DNA of 64,000 bases from Pseudomonas piscis (GTDB lineage: Bacteria > Pseudomonadota > Gammaproteobacteria > Pseudomonadales > Pseudomonadaceae). The notes below the pieces were generated by a model that saw nothing but the letters and a program-made list of their open reading frames with translations, made no database searches and was not told the origin of the DNA. The translations under genes were made by a program, and so were the position numbers. Positions 8,285 through 16,682 of the stretch are shown here, in pieces (the first letter of the stretch is position 1; each line of letters opens with the position of its first letter). Location of the stretch: positions 620,001-684,000 of the forward strand of contig NZ_WHUV01000002.1 in assembly GCF_009380155.1 (NCBI RefSeq), given 5' to 3'.

Positions 8285-10045
8285 ATGACCACCCCATCGC
8301 GAGATGACATCATCGGGGCCGCGGCAAACGGCGGTCTGCTTGATCTGATTTTCAAGGACAGTTGGCGGTATGACAGTGCGCCCTTTTCCCAAGCCTTGAT
8401 CGATGCTCATAACGCAAATGAGGTCGATCTTCGCGCCTTGCTGCCTCTGCCTGAATTGTCCTGGGCTGAGGGGAACGACCGGTACCACGCGACTGAAATT
8501 CTTCTGCCGGCGTTGGGCTCACTCGCTACGAGCTGTGCGGATTTGCTTGAGCTAATGGCTGGAGCAATCCCTCAAGATGACCCCATGCTCAGCCATTCCT
8601 CATACACGGTGATAATGAACTGGTGCCAGGCTTCGCAAGAGCGCCTCGTTGAGTTGCTCCACCTTATCAAAGCGGGCGCCCCGCTTACTCAGCGATTTCA
8701 TTGCGTCCAAGCATGCATCAGCGCCGGCCTGAACTCCGATGCTGAGTTCTATTTGGGCCAGGCGCTAGAGTTGCTCAACAATGGAGAGGCCACTCAGCGT
8801 ACCCAGGCTGCCAGAGCTCTCTGTAATTTATCTGCTGAAGTACGAAGCCGTGATGCTGGTTTGGTTGATACCCTCTCCGCTGTAGTCGAGCGGGAGACCG
8901 AAACAACAGTGCGGGACGCCCTGCTCACTTTGGCGCTTGCATGGCACAAGGATGCCCCGTCGGAACTTCATCACTCAACGTACGAACTGATCACGCAAGC
9001 TGCCAGCCCTGTCACTCTGACGGCGAAACAGACGATAGCTCGTGAGCTGCTGGGCAACTCCAATCCGTACAGTGCCCAAGTCCGTCGCGATCTCCTTGCG
9101 CTTGTAGCGTCAGGTCAACCAGAGGATGAAATCATCCAGCTGTTGGATATCGTCTTGGCTGGGATCATCAGGAACGGTGAGGTGTTGGAAGCTCGCCAGG
9201 TGATCGAAAAGTTCATCCTCGATGACCCCGGCGTCCCATTCACACGTTTCAGCTCTGTGCTGCATCAACTCGAGAGCGGCGACGGTTCAGTCCTGGACGA
9301 GTGGGTGGTGTCTTGGCTTCAGTCAGGGTCAGTGCGCCTCTCCACGGCGCTCAGGCGAGGCCTATTTGCAGCCAGTGAGAGTCGAGTATTCACGTTTGAT
9401 TTCCGCCAGGCGATGGATGTCGCAGATAGCGATTACTTGTTCATCGCGCGCAAAGCGCTTGGAGTCTTTTTCTCGAAGCCCGTTTACATGGCATCCCTGA
9501 TAGTCAGCCTGATGCGTAACGCCATGGATGCAACCAAGGTGGCGTTGCAGTCCCTTCTGTTCGATCCCGTTCTGATCAACTATTCAGGCTTGCGATCAGA
9601 TTATTTGGACGAGATAGCGGCTGATGCCTCCGATCCCGCTTCGCAGGCAGTCGATCAAGTATTGCTGGAGCTACAGAAGTACCTGGATGGCCTCGGAAAC
9701 GCACACATCCTCGAGTTGCAACCCTCGGAGCGCGAGCGTCAGCTGGAGCATCATCGACGTAATGAAGAAATGCAAAGTCAGATGGTAGAGGCCCGCAAAT
9801 CTTCATTCATAGCGAGCCTGGGCAGTGAGAAATTACTGCTCTATGGCACTGGCATGGCCAGCTGGATACCGGAATTCCCACCACCGCAGGGTATGGCCGA
9901 AGGTGAGACAGGGCCTATGCGCCGCATGGAACAGTCGCTCGCCACTATCCAACACTCCTTCCAGTTAGCGAGGCATTCGGTTCTAGAACCCTCCACGCTG
10001 GAGCTCCAGATCCTCAACTTTCTGTACGAGGAGCGATCGCAATGA
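8285..10045 (+). CDS. Helical-repeat (HEAT/ARM-like) protein, first gene of a predicted defence pair
   Basis: The start at 8285 is set by AAGGAGTTGAG immediately before the ATG. The 586-residue product begins MTTPSRDDIIGAAANGGLLD and is almost wholly alpha-helical, with repeated Leu/Ala-rich helices (RTQAARALCNLSAEVRSRDA, DALLTLALAWHKD, EIIQLLDIVLAGIIRNGEVL) typical of HEAT/ARM solenoids. The C-terminal third has a charged helical stretch (RERQLEHHRRNEEMQSQMVE). No catalytic motif is evident. Its last four bases overlap the start of the nuclease-like gene (ATGA), so the two are co-translated and likely form a complex, perhaps sensor and effector. I cannot match it to a named system. Confidence 0.65.
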   Translation: MTTPSRDDIIGAAANGGLLDLIFKDSWRYDSAPFSQALIDAHNANEVDLRALLPLPELSWAEGNDRYHATEILLPALGSLATSCADLLELMAGAIPQDDPMLSHSSYTVIMNWCQASQERLVELLHLIKAGAPLTQRFHCVQACISAGLNSDAEFYLGQALELLNNGEATQRTQAARALCNLSAEVRSRDAGLVDTLSAVVERETETTVRDALLTLALAWHKDAPSELHHSTYELITQAASPVTLTAKQTIARELLGNSNPYSAQVRRDLLALVASGQPEDEIIQLLDIVLAGIIRNGEVLEARQVIEKFILDDPGVPFTRFSSVLHQLESGDGSVLDEWVVSWLQSGSVRLSTALRRGLFAASESRVFTFDFRQAMDVADSDYLFIARKALGVFFSKPVYMASLIVSLMRNAMDATKVALQSLLFDPVLINYSGLRSDYLDEIAADASDPASQAVDQVLLELQKYLDGLGNAHILELQPSERERQLEHHRRNEEMQSQMVEARKSSFIASLGSEKLLLYGTGMASWIPEFPPPQGMAEGETGPMRRMEQSLATIQHSFQLARHSVLEPSTLELQILNFLYEERSQ

Positions 10046-11889
10046 AACTCGTCTTCCGTGAGTACCTCGCCTCGCTCCGCGAACGCAATGAGCTGGACGT
10101 CGTTTTGCCTGATCTCTTAAGCGAGCTCGGCTTCAACGTGATCTCGCGTCCATCGACGGGGCCACGCCAGTTTGGGGTAGACGTTGCCGCTATCAGCCCC
10201 GAGGTGGGCGGCGAGCAAAAGCTTTATCTGTTCACAATCAAGCAGGGAGATTTGACCCGGGCCGAGTGGGATGCGGTACCCCAGGGAGTGCGAACCTCAA
10301 TCAACGACATCATTGACGTCTACATTCCCAAGCGGATTTCTGCACAGTACGAGTCACTGAAGATCGTGATTTGCCTGTGCTTCGGCGGTAGTGTGAAAGA
10401 GGCTGTGAGGGACAACCTGACAGGCTTGATCAGCAGGCTTACCGATGAGCGAATTTCTTTTCAGGAGTGGAATGGCGATTACATGGCGGGCTTGCTCGCC
10501 GACGGATTGCTCCAGCACCAGCACGTGAGCAAGACTCTTCAGTCTCGGTTTCAGAAGTCCATCGCGATGCTTGATGAGCCTGATGTCTCTGTTCGCCATT
10601 TCACCGCATTGATTGAAGGACTCGCGGAGGTGGATAACCTGGACGCCTCCCAGCGGCTCGCCACGCTGCGGCAAATGTATATCTGCCTCTCGGTGCTATT
10701 CGTTTGGGCGCGCACGCAGGAGAACCTCGAGGCCCCCTACCGAGCCAGTGAACTGGTCATTCTGCGAGCTTGGGAGCTGGTGAAAGCTGACATTGAGGCT
10801 GCGTCGATCGGACATACTCGGATTGGGTTGACCTTCAGCGAGCTACTGGATCTGCACACTAAGATCTGGGCGGAGCTAATGGAGGTTAAGATCTTACCAC
10901 TGGCAGCCAGGCGCGATGCGCTAGCCAGCTCCGTGAACTCTCACAGCGCGGTGGACATCAACCTTAAGCTGTTTGAGATACTGGGACGTATCGCGGTCAG
11001 GGGTCTATGGGTTCTGTGGCCTCATTTGGACGCTGATGGGATACGCGTACTTGGCGCCTCCGAGGTGCCAGAGGAAGCATCCAGACTCGCCCGGCATATT
11101 GTCGAGCTCATCAATAACAATCGGGCGTTATTCTCACCTGTTGCCGACGAGCAGGTGATCGAGGTCAGTTGTGCTTTGATGTTCCTGTCGATGATGAGTG
11201 ACTGGCGCAGCCATGCGCAGGACTACTGCGATGAGCTTTTGACCCACTACGAATTCAATTTCACAAGGCATTATCAATACCCCACTATCCACGGGAGCTA
11301 TCAGGAACTGATACGTCATCCCGAGGCCAGGACAAAAGAATACCGGGCGCAGCATACGAAGGGCAGCGCTCTGATTCCGATCACACTGCTCTGGGCCACC
11401 TTGAATGGCGAAACGGAGGCTAGTGCACAATTCGCTCAATTCATACGAAGCGAGATGAAACATTGCAATCAGCAGCTCTGGATGCCGGGGCCTGAAACTG
11501 AGGCCGCCCTGTATCGCAGCAATCCCTCGCACGGCTTAGCGCTGTGTGACATACCCATCACGGCTGACGGCGCTGCAGCTAGGCATATTCTTTTGAAGGA
11601 GTGTTCTGAAGAAGGACACTACACCGGCTTGTCTGCTATACGCCTAGACCATTGGCCGGTCTTCGTAATGGCATGCCGTAACAGTCGGCTTCCCCTGCCG
11701 CCACAGCTCTGGTTACCACTGGTGATCAGGGAGGATCTTGCCCCACACCGTGTTTCAGATAACTGTCTGTCTCGTATCGCCACCGTACGCGCTCACTCGG
11801 CCTACTGGTCTGCGCGCCGGGCCGGCGCAGACCTTAGATCAGGCGGAGATTCTGTGATTAATTTCGTTTCAACCGACTTGGGAAGCTGA
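10042..11889 (+). CDS. Predicted PD-(D/E)xK (Mrr/restriction-like) nuclease protein, second gene of the pair
   Basis: The 615-residue product starts at the ATGA overlap. Residues 1-150 resemble a restriction endonuclease fold: a helical opening, then FGVDVAAISPE with candidate catalytic D47, then a strand ending LYLFTIKQGDL with K67 in a T-I-K version of the (D/E)xK motif. IVICLCFGG and WNGDYMAGLL follow as later core elements. Residues from about 180 are a long helical region of unknown fold that may bind the partner solenoid protein. No helicase or methylase gene accompanies the pair. The nuclease call rests on a short motif and is moderately certain; substrate and trigger are unknown. Confidence 0.6.
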   Translation: MKLVFREYLASLRERNELDVVLPDLLSELGFNVISRPSTGPRQFGVDVAAISPEVGGEQKLYLFTIKQGDLTRAEWDAVPQGVRTSINDIIDVYIPKRISAQYESLKIVICLCFGGSVKEAVRDNLTGLISRLTDERISFQEWNGDYMAGLLADGLLQHQHVSKTLQSRFQKSIAMLDEPDVSVRHFTALIEGLAEVDNLDASQRLATLRQMYICLSVLFVWARTQENLEAPYRASELVILRAWELVKADIEAASIGHTRIGLTFSELLDLHTKIWAELMEVKILPLAARRDALASSVNSHSAVDINLKLFEILGRIAVRGLWVLWPHLDADGIRVLGASEVPEEASRLARHIVELINNNRALFSPVADEQVIEVSCALMFLSMMSDWRSHAQDYCDELLTHYEFNFTRHYQYPTIHGSYQELIRHPEARTKEYRAQHTKGSALIPITLLWATLNGETEASAQFAQFIRSEMKHCNQQLWMPGPETEAALYRSNPSHGLALCDIPITADGAAARHILLKECSEEGHYTGLSAIRLDHWPVFVMACRNSRLPLPPQLWLPLVIREDLAPHRVSDNCLSRIATVRAHSAYWSARRAGADLRSGGDSVINFVSTDLGS

Positions 11890-11989
11890 TTCCGGGGCGT
11901 GACCGGGCCAGCCCTGAACGCCGACTCATGCCATGGACGCACCCGAACCGACAGCGGGATCGAGGGCTAGAGGGCGCCCCGCGTGTTAC

Positions 11990-12208
11990 TCACGCAACAA
12001 ACCCATGCTCCAAGCGATTGATATGCTCGATAACCGTGTCAGTCTCTAGCCTGGTAGTGACCATAGCGGCAGGAGCTTTGCCGCCAAATGCTTTTACCGG
12101 ACGTGACATCCAGTGCATGGCTGCGTCGATATCGCCGCTATACAAGCGCTTCGCGGCGTCGAGCACCTCCAAATAACGGGCCTGTTGATCGGGGTGCAAA
12201 GTGCTCAT
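11990..12208 (-). CDS. MbcA/ParS/Xre-type (DUF2384) small protein, copy 1
   Basis: AAGGAG precedes the ATG at 12208, which fixes a 72-residue product (MSTLHPDQQARYLEVLDAAK onward). The C-terminal half, MSRPVKAFGGKAPAAMVTTR then ETDTVIEHINRLEHG, matches the toxin-binding domain of Xre/MbcA/ParS antitoxins: a helix ending in xFGGxxP with a conserved C-terminal helix. There is no DNA-binding N-terminus and no RES-type toxin beside it, so this is a solo antitoxin-like gene. It converges on the nuclease operon. A homologue lies at 26991-27209 (roughly two thirds identical). Confidence 0.7.
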   Translation of the reverse strand: MSTLHPDQQARYLEVLDAAKRLYSGDIDAAMHWMSRPVKAFGGKAPAAMVTTRLETDTVIEHINRLEHGFVA

Positions 12209-12364
12209 GAGTACGCTCCTTCTGCGGTCTGATCCTAGACTACACCATCGCCATCCCCTCAATGTCTCCCCCTTATAGGCGCGCCTGGTGGCAGTTTCAG
12301 GCGTGCCTGTTACTACGATCCCTCCAGGTGGTTACGTTGGCCTGAGGCCGGCGTCTCAGGAAAT

Positions 12365-12427
12365 GTGTAAATCAGTTTTTTGAAGTGTAAAGCGGGGTGG
12401 TTTACACATCAAAAAATTGGTTTACAC
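12365..12427. repeat. 27-base near-perfect inverted repeat with GTGTAAA ends
   Basis: Arms 12365-12391 and 12401-12427 pair at 24 of 27 positions around a 9-base loop (GCGGGGTGG). Each arm carries GTGTAAA at both ends (TTTACAC on the other side), so there are four copies of this heptamer in a nested symmetric array. It lies in the 331-base gap between the DUF2384 gene and the HEPN gene, both reverse strand. It could be a multi-site operator, a strong RNA hairpin or a recombination site. Confidence 0.7.
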
Positions 12428-12539
12428 ACCGAGTCGAGGGCGGTTTCAAGCTAGATCTTCATTTCTCTCCCGGATTCCCTCCCCGTCTTCCACTGCGTAT
12501 CAGCACGCTTTGACTCAAGTCCACAACACCATGCTTTCG

Positions 12540-13682
12540 TCATTCGCATGCTCGCTGCAATCGCTCAGCAAACAGAGGCAGATAAAGCTCAGACTCGGCT
12601 ATTTGCCACCAAACCTTGTTCTCATCCTTGTCGGTGAAGGCCAGCAGATCGTGCGCCAGAAAGACCTCAAAGCCGGCCCTCGCGACCTTATCTTCGGCGG
12701 TGAACTCGTAAAGCCCTGCTTGGACAAGTAGCTTTTTGACGATCAGCGGCAGCAACCAGGCGGAGAACATGAGGTGGTTATGGCGAGGCCAGATGCTTCC
12801 CTTCTCACCATTTGCGGGGCCATGAGCTGCGGCGTTACGAGCGGCACAGAAATCGTGAACCCAGGCGTCGAGCGGGCGATTTACATACTTGTCCCAGTGC
12901 TTGCACCACCACTGTTCGTCCAGGCTCCCTTTATGCCAGATGGGCGGGTTCGGTAGCTCGTCGAAGTGTTCGTTGATGGCTCTGCGGAAGGCAGCTTTGT
13001 CATGAGGAACGTCAAGCAGCGTGTCTATGGCGACCCGCATCAGGATTAGTTCGGATCGTTCATCTATGGATGACGCATCGGTATTGGCTCTGAGAAAGGA
13101 AACGACCGCCTCGTCGATACTTTCCTTAAGTTCCCCAGCAGGTAGCTTGAGTAGTGCCTCAAGCAGTGGGGTGTCGAGCGTAATCCGCGAGCTGTTGTCG
13201 ACGTGGTACGGCCGAATGAACTTGAGCCCTGCCCTGCCCGCCAGCATGTTTTGTGTTCCACCGTCACGCCGGCGCGTGGTCACACAAGAATGAGCCGGTG
13301 ACGCGACATCAAACCGCTGCGCAACGACCTGGAGTGTGTCGGCGTTGCAATAGTCGGAAGTTGAGCACAACGACCGACCTACCAGGGCAGAGAATGCGAG
13401 ATACGAACACTGAACCAGTCGCTGCTGGATCTGGGCATCCGAGGCTTCAAGGCCCGGTGTGTCTTCGTCCCAAATGATGACCGCGGCTTGCTGGATCGGC
13501 TGTGAAGGCTGAGAGCCGAAACCTCTGTCGCCGTAGTTGCCTAGTACGCCGTCGAAAGCTTCCTGCGGTATGCCCAGCAACTCACCCGGAAGTCGACCTC
13601 GCTCATAAGGGATCAAGCGTAGGTCTGCGATCCGCAGCTCTTTGGCAGCAGATACCCACGGTAGAAAGAACACAACTGCCAT
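12540..13682 (-). CDS. HEPN-domain protein (ApeA-like C-terminus), predicted RNase effector
   Basis: The start at 13682 (MAVVFFLPWVSAAKEL) follows GAGGGGCT; the frame is open upstream without a better signal. The 380-residue protein has an N-terminal half of mixed strands with unknown role and a helical C-terminal half containing WVHDFCAARNAAAHGP. R282-N-A-A-A-H287 is an Rx4-6H motif, the catalytic signature of HEPN ribonucleases used in abortive infection. The arrangement (about 250 residues then HEPN) recalls ApeA-like single-gene defence proteins, but I cannot confirm homology. It has no partner gene. Confidence 0.6.
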   Translation of the reverse strand: MAVVFFLPWVSAAKELRIADLRLIPYERGRLPGELLGIPQEAFDGVLGNYGDRGFGSQPSQPIQQAAVIIWDEDTPGLEASDAQIQQRLVQCSYLAFSALVGRSLCSTSDYCNADTLQVVAQRFDVASPAHSCVTTRRRDGGTQNMLAGRAGLKFIRPYHVDNSSRITLDTPLLEALLKLPAGELKESIDEAVVSFLRANTDASSIDERSELILMRVAIDTLLDVPHDKAAFRRAINEHFDELPNPPIWHKGSLDEQWWCKHWDKYVNRPLDAWVHDFCAARNAAAHGPANGEKGSIWPRHNHLMFSAWLLPLIVKKLLVQAGLYEFTAEDKVARAGFEVFLAHDLLAFTDKDENKVWWQIAESELYLPLFAERLQRACE

Positions 13683-13809
13683 AGCCCCTCGCTTCACTTG
13701 GTTATAAGAATGAAGAATCTTAGCCCAGTGGTGAGTGATCAAATGCGACTGATTTCTTCCGCAGGGCTGAGTGATTAAACCCATGTCGAAGGCGAAGAAC
13801 TCTAAAACG

Positions 13810-13834
13810 AAAAAAGCCCCGAAAGGGGCTTTTG
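13810..13834. terminator. Bidirectional rho-independent terminator
   Basis: The stem AAAAGCCCC / GGGGCTTTT with a GAAA loop is flanked by an A6 run on the left, giving T6 for reverse-strand transcripts and T4 for forward ones. It lies 128 bases upstream of the HEPN start, so it insulates that gene from transcription starting near the LexA box at 13927-13962. Confidence 0.8.
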
Positions 13835-13926
13835 TGTGCGTGCAAAAATCATCCTGATAGTTACACGAGTCCGAGAAGGCACGTCAGAGAGTCAGTACCA
13901 CACCTATTAGATTGGAGCACTCCCCG

Positions 13927-13962
13927 GACTTCTATACTGTATGTAAATACAGTATAGAAGTC
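13927..13962. promoter_or_regulatory. LexA (SOS) box inside a 16-base perfect inverted repeat
   Basis: The core CTGTATGTAAATACAG fits CTGT-N8-ACAG, and the wider 20 bases differ from the palindromic consensus I remember at two central positions. The symmetry extends to 16-base arms with a GTAA loop. The nearest forward gene starts at 14173; toward the reverse strand a terminator stands at 13810-13834. An SOS-controlled promoter for the 14173 gene is the simplest reading. Confidence 0.75.
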
Positions 13963-14172
13963 AACCTCCGTTACAAGCCACGACCGAACCTACTGACGAG
14001 GCGGATCAATTCACGTGGCAGCCTCGTTCTGCACGCTCTCCAGCTTTCGCGTGAACATAATGAGGGGAGCGGAACACAACCAGGGCGGTACCTTGAAATA
14101 CCAGGACGCCAGCTTTACCGCGGGAAACCGTGATACAAGGTCTGCTGCCAACCCTACTAGGATTCGCTAATC

Positions 14173-14391
14173 ATGAAAGAGCTACGGACAGCCGCTGAAG
14201 TCCTTGAGCGCCTCAGCCATAACCAGGATGCATTACGCGCCGCCGTCGAAGAGCTAGCCAAATGGGTTGGTGATCGAGGAGCAAGCAGTGTGGTGGGAAA
14301 TGTGAATGGTGCTCTGACGACTCTCGACGACAACATCGACGCCGTGCGACAAGGCATCGCGGAACTAGTAGCGGCGAGCGTCAAGCAATAG
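14173..14391 (+). CDS. Small helical protein of 72 residues, possibly SOS-regulated
   Basis: An AGGATT sits about ten bases before the ATG. The product (MKELRTAAEVLERLSHNQDA onward) is acidic and entirely amphipathic helix, likely a coiled-coil or helical bundle, with no cysteine, no signal peptide and no membrane segment. It converges on the 14428-14745 gene. A LexA box lies about 210 bases upstream with no gene between, so DNA-damage induction is plausible. I recognise no function. Confidence 0.6.
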   Translation: MKELRTAAEVLERLSHNQDALRAAVEELAKWVGDRGASSVVGNVNGALTTLDDNIDAVRQGIAELVAASVKQ

Positions 14392-14427
14392 GTGGGCTCA
14401 AAATTTGTGTCTCTGCGCCCATGATCG

Positions 14428-14745
14428 CTACGGCTCGGGTAGTGAGCGGTACCACTCAGCATAGGGCGTGTTAACAGCCTTGTGGCGGTTGTAGTCCGGG
14501 CTGCCGTCGCTCCACCATACCGGGCCCCTCTCCCCTAGTGCCCTTTTCGCCTGATCTACTTCTGCTCGAGCTGTGCGCAACTGATCTGCATGATTTGTTG
14601 CCTTCGCTACTTTGACGGCTCTCCGCGCCTCCATCAGCATCTGCACCAACTGTTGGCGCTGGTCATCAGATAGCGCGGGATTGCTGCAGCGCCATAACTG
14701 ACCCTTGACTACGAAGTAGCGACCGTCTGGTGTCGTATGGCGCAT
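14428..14745 (-). CDS. Hypothetical protein of 105 residues
   Basis: The ATG at 14745 is preceded in frame by a TTG; neither has a strong ribosome binding site. The product starts MRHTTPDGRYFVVKGQLWRC and continues SNPALSDDQRQQLVQMLMEA, then a charged helix and a Trp-rich end (RGPVWWSDGSPDYNRH, YAEWYRSLPEP). From memory this resembles a family of Pseudomonas hypothetical proteins, cytosolic, with no known role. The conserved-looking composition makes it a real gene despite the weak start. Confidence 0.65.
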   Translation of the reverse strand: MRHTTPDGRYFVVKGQLWRCSNPALSDDQRQQLVQMLMEARRAVKVAKATNHADQLRTARAEVDQAKRALGERGPVWWSDGSPDYNRHKAVNTPYAEWYRSLPEP

Positions 14746-15262
14746 CAAGCAGATCTCGTGAGCTGATACTTCAAAGACATCACAGACGGCTCACAAGCTG
14801 CACCGGTGAGATACACGGATCGCTACATGGCGTTAATCGTCAATCGATAAAGTGCTTGAAGCCACGTTGACTCAGTGAACAAGACGGGGGTGGTGAGTCA
14901 TCATCCGTCCTTGGGGGTACATCTGTACTCCATCACTATTCCGGTCACTAAGTCCCGAACAACCTCCACTCGTGACTGGGGTGAGCATGCACGTGGGCGC
15001 TTTGTTCGCGATCACGTACCGCGGTGAAGCCAGACCCAGGAACACCTGAGGGATGGACACGGCCTGCAGCACGGCTGTTGTGAACCATGCCCTGACTGCG
15101 TCTGGGTCTTGGCCCTCCGGGCTTACATCCTCGTGCTGGCGCACTCCGTTTGGCTCATGGCTTCGATTCATGAGTGCCCGGGCAGACATCATGCGACGTG
15201 TTGCGGCGACGCTTGCTCCATGGGCATCATGAAATAAAACAACAACAATAAAGGCAGCACCT
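14746..15262. other. Intergenic region before the 15263 gene
   Basis: A 156-codon reverse ORF crosses 14872-15342 but overlaps the forward gene start and has no ribosome binding site. The conserved 40-base element lies at 15201-15240. Nothing else is evident. Confidence 0.4.
15201..15240 (+). repeat. Conserved upstream element, copy 2
   Basis: This is the partner of 7221-7260 (32/40 identical) and ends 22 bases before the ATG of the paralogous gene at 15263, against 58 bases for copy 1. The AT-rich end (GAAATAAAACAACAACAATA) could include part of a promoter. Confidence 0.55.
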
Positions 15263-15667
15263 ATGACCTCCCCGATCGCCACCCTATTCGCCTTCATCCC
15301 GCAGCAGACTCTTGCCTCGAAAGCTCCCCAATGTAGCGACAAGCTGGACAGCCAAGTGGTATCGATCTTCCAGGCGATTGGTATTTCCTATTCGATCCTG
15401 GACAGGATGATTGCCCACGACGCCGGCTGTGCAAATGCAGCTGCGGAATTCTTCGTTACAACGCTTATGAATGATGGCTGGTCATCGAACACTTCGCACC
15501 GGTTGGTGACAGAGACTGACTGGCAGCACCGGATGTATCGAGCATGGAGCGTTTTGAACGCCGAGAACCGCGGGATCGCAACGGCGCTCGACTATGAGGT
15601 GTACCAGAACTATTGGCCAAATCTGGAGTTTTGCGCGGATGGGTTTGAAGGGAAGATGGAGCGTTGA
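15263..15667 (+). CDS. Orphan protein, paralogue of the 7319 gene
   Basis: The 134-residue product starts MTSPIATLFAFIPQQTLASK and carries the same core as the 7319 product: FQAIGISYSILDRMIAH, a Trp-containing segment DWQHRMYRAWSVLNAENRGI, and YQNYWPNLEFC near the C-terminus. It is soluble, with no signal peptide. Upstream GGCAGCACC is a weak ribosome binding site. Function unknown; a stand-alone gene. Confidence 0.6.
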   Translation: MTSPIATLFAFIPQQTLASKAPQCSDKLDSQVVSIFQAIGISYSILDRMIAHDAGCANAAAEFFVTTLMNDGWSSNTSHRLVTETDWQHRMYRAWSVLNAENRGIATALDYEVYQNYWPNLEFCADGFEGKMER

Positions 15668-15905
15668 ATAGCCGGGGCTTGAAGGCGCCGCACGCTGGAT
15701 CGTTTGCCCAGTCATCTGTCACTGACAAGGCACTTTGAAAAATACGAGCCCCCTACTCTCCTGAGCGCTCAAGCCTCGGTCGAGCAAGCTCATGACCGGG
15801 GGCGTGCTCGATCCAGGTGATCCCTCCGGTTCGAAATGATCGGATAGCAGTCACGGAAAGCCTGCACGCACGATCACATTCAATACTAGGCAGGCCACCT
15901 GGGAA

Positions 15906-16014
15906 ATTGCACCTGACTTGACCAAGCGTTTTCATCCCACTTGACCACCCGGTTGCATTCGACTTGACCAACCATTTGCATCGGGCTTGACCAGCGCACT
16001 GGTACGCCTTGACC
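15906..16014. repeat. Tandem 23-base degenerate repeats, probable insertion sequence end
   Basis: Copies of (A/G)CTTGACCA begin at 15916, 15939, 15962 and 15985, exactly 23 bases apart, with CCTTGACCG at 16007 as a fifth. Around them the sequence (T)TGCAT/TTCAT recurs in register. Regular short repeats like these are typical of transposase-binding ends of large insertion sequences, for example IS21-like elements, but no transposase gene is nearby. With about 23-base spacing and no spacers, it is not a CRISPR array. Confidence 0.65.
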
Positions 16015-16134
16015 GGTTGAATCCACAACCCATAGCTGCCCTTCGCGAAGGCGGCTGTAGGCCAAAGGCATGCGTTCGATTTTTGTAAGGTCAAATCGAG
16101 TGCTACTTATCTGAATGAGGGTGCATGCTATCGA

Positions 16135-16584
16135 TTACTCTGGATCAAAGAGTGCCGGGGTGGGGATTTGCCAGGCGGGCTTGTTTTCACCTTGACTGTC
16201 GAAAGCTCGACGCGCCTCGCGGAATTCCTCAGCGTTTTCGACCACCCACATCCAAACGGTTGACATCCGAACCAACAGCTCCATACCCAGCGGCGTCAGC
16301 TCGTATTCGACGCGCGGTGGAATTTCCCCGAACTCCCGTCGAAGCAGTAATCCATCGCGCTCCATGGCGCGTAGCGTCTTGGTGAGCATTCGCTGGGTCA
16401 CCCCAGTCATCTGTCTTTTTATCTCGGCGTGACGCATCGCGCCGTACACGCCCAAGGCATGCAGGATGCCCAATGACCATCGGCTACCTGCGTGAGCGAG
16501 GACTTCCCGCCTGACGCCATCATCATCTTCTCGGAGCGTTTGACAGATGGCTTCTGCCTGGCTCAGAGCGTCCTGATTGGTCAT
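16135..16584 (-). CDS. HxlR-family winged-helix transcriptional regulator
   Basis: AGGAGGAATAA precedes the ATG at 16584. The 149-residue protein has the HxlR wing-helix core at about residues 28-110: SRWSLGILHALGVYGAMRHA, EIKRQMTGVTQRMLTKTLRA, MERDGLLLRREFGEIPPRVE and YELTPLGMELL. It is divergent from the NmrA-like reductase gene with about 98 bases between starts, and regulators of this family commonly repress the adjacent oxidoreductase in response to reactive small molecules. Length is somewhat above the usual 110-130 because of N- and C-terminal extensions. Confidence 0.9.
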   Translation of the reverse strand: MTNQDALSQAEAICQTLREDDDGVRREVLAHAGSRWSLGILHALGVYGAMRHAEIKRQMTGVTQRMLTKTLRAMERDGLLLRREFGEIPPRVEYELTPLGMELLVRMSTVWMWVVENAEEFREARRAFDSQGENKPAWQIPTPALFDPE

Positions 16585-16682
16585 TTATTCCTCCTCGGTA
16601 TCACGCGTGTGCCTTCTTACGAGTACTGCCTGATCATGCCAGCATTTGCTCATATTATAGGCATCACGCCTCAGGAGGAATC

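Noticed and set aside
13912..14133. Forward ORF across the LexA palindrome
   Set aside because: It runs through the regulatory palindrome, has no ribosome binding site and an improbable composition.
15906..16014. CRISPR array
   Set aside because: Repeats are contiguous, degenerate and 23 bases apart with no spacers or cas genes.
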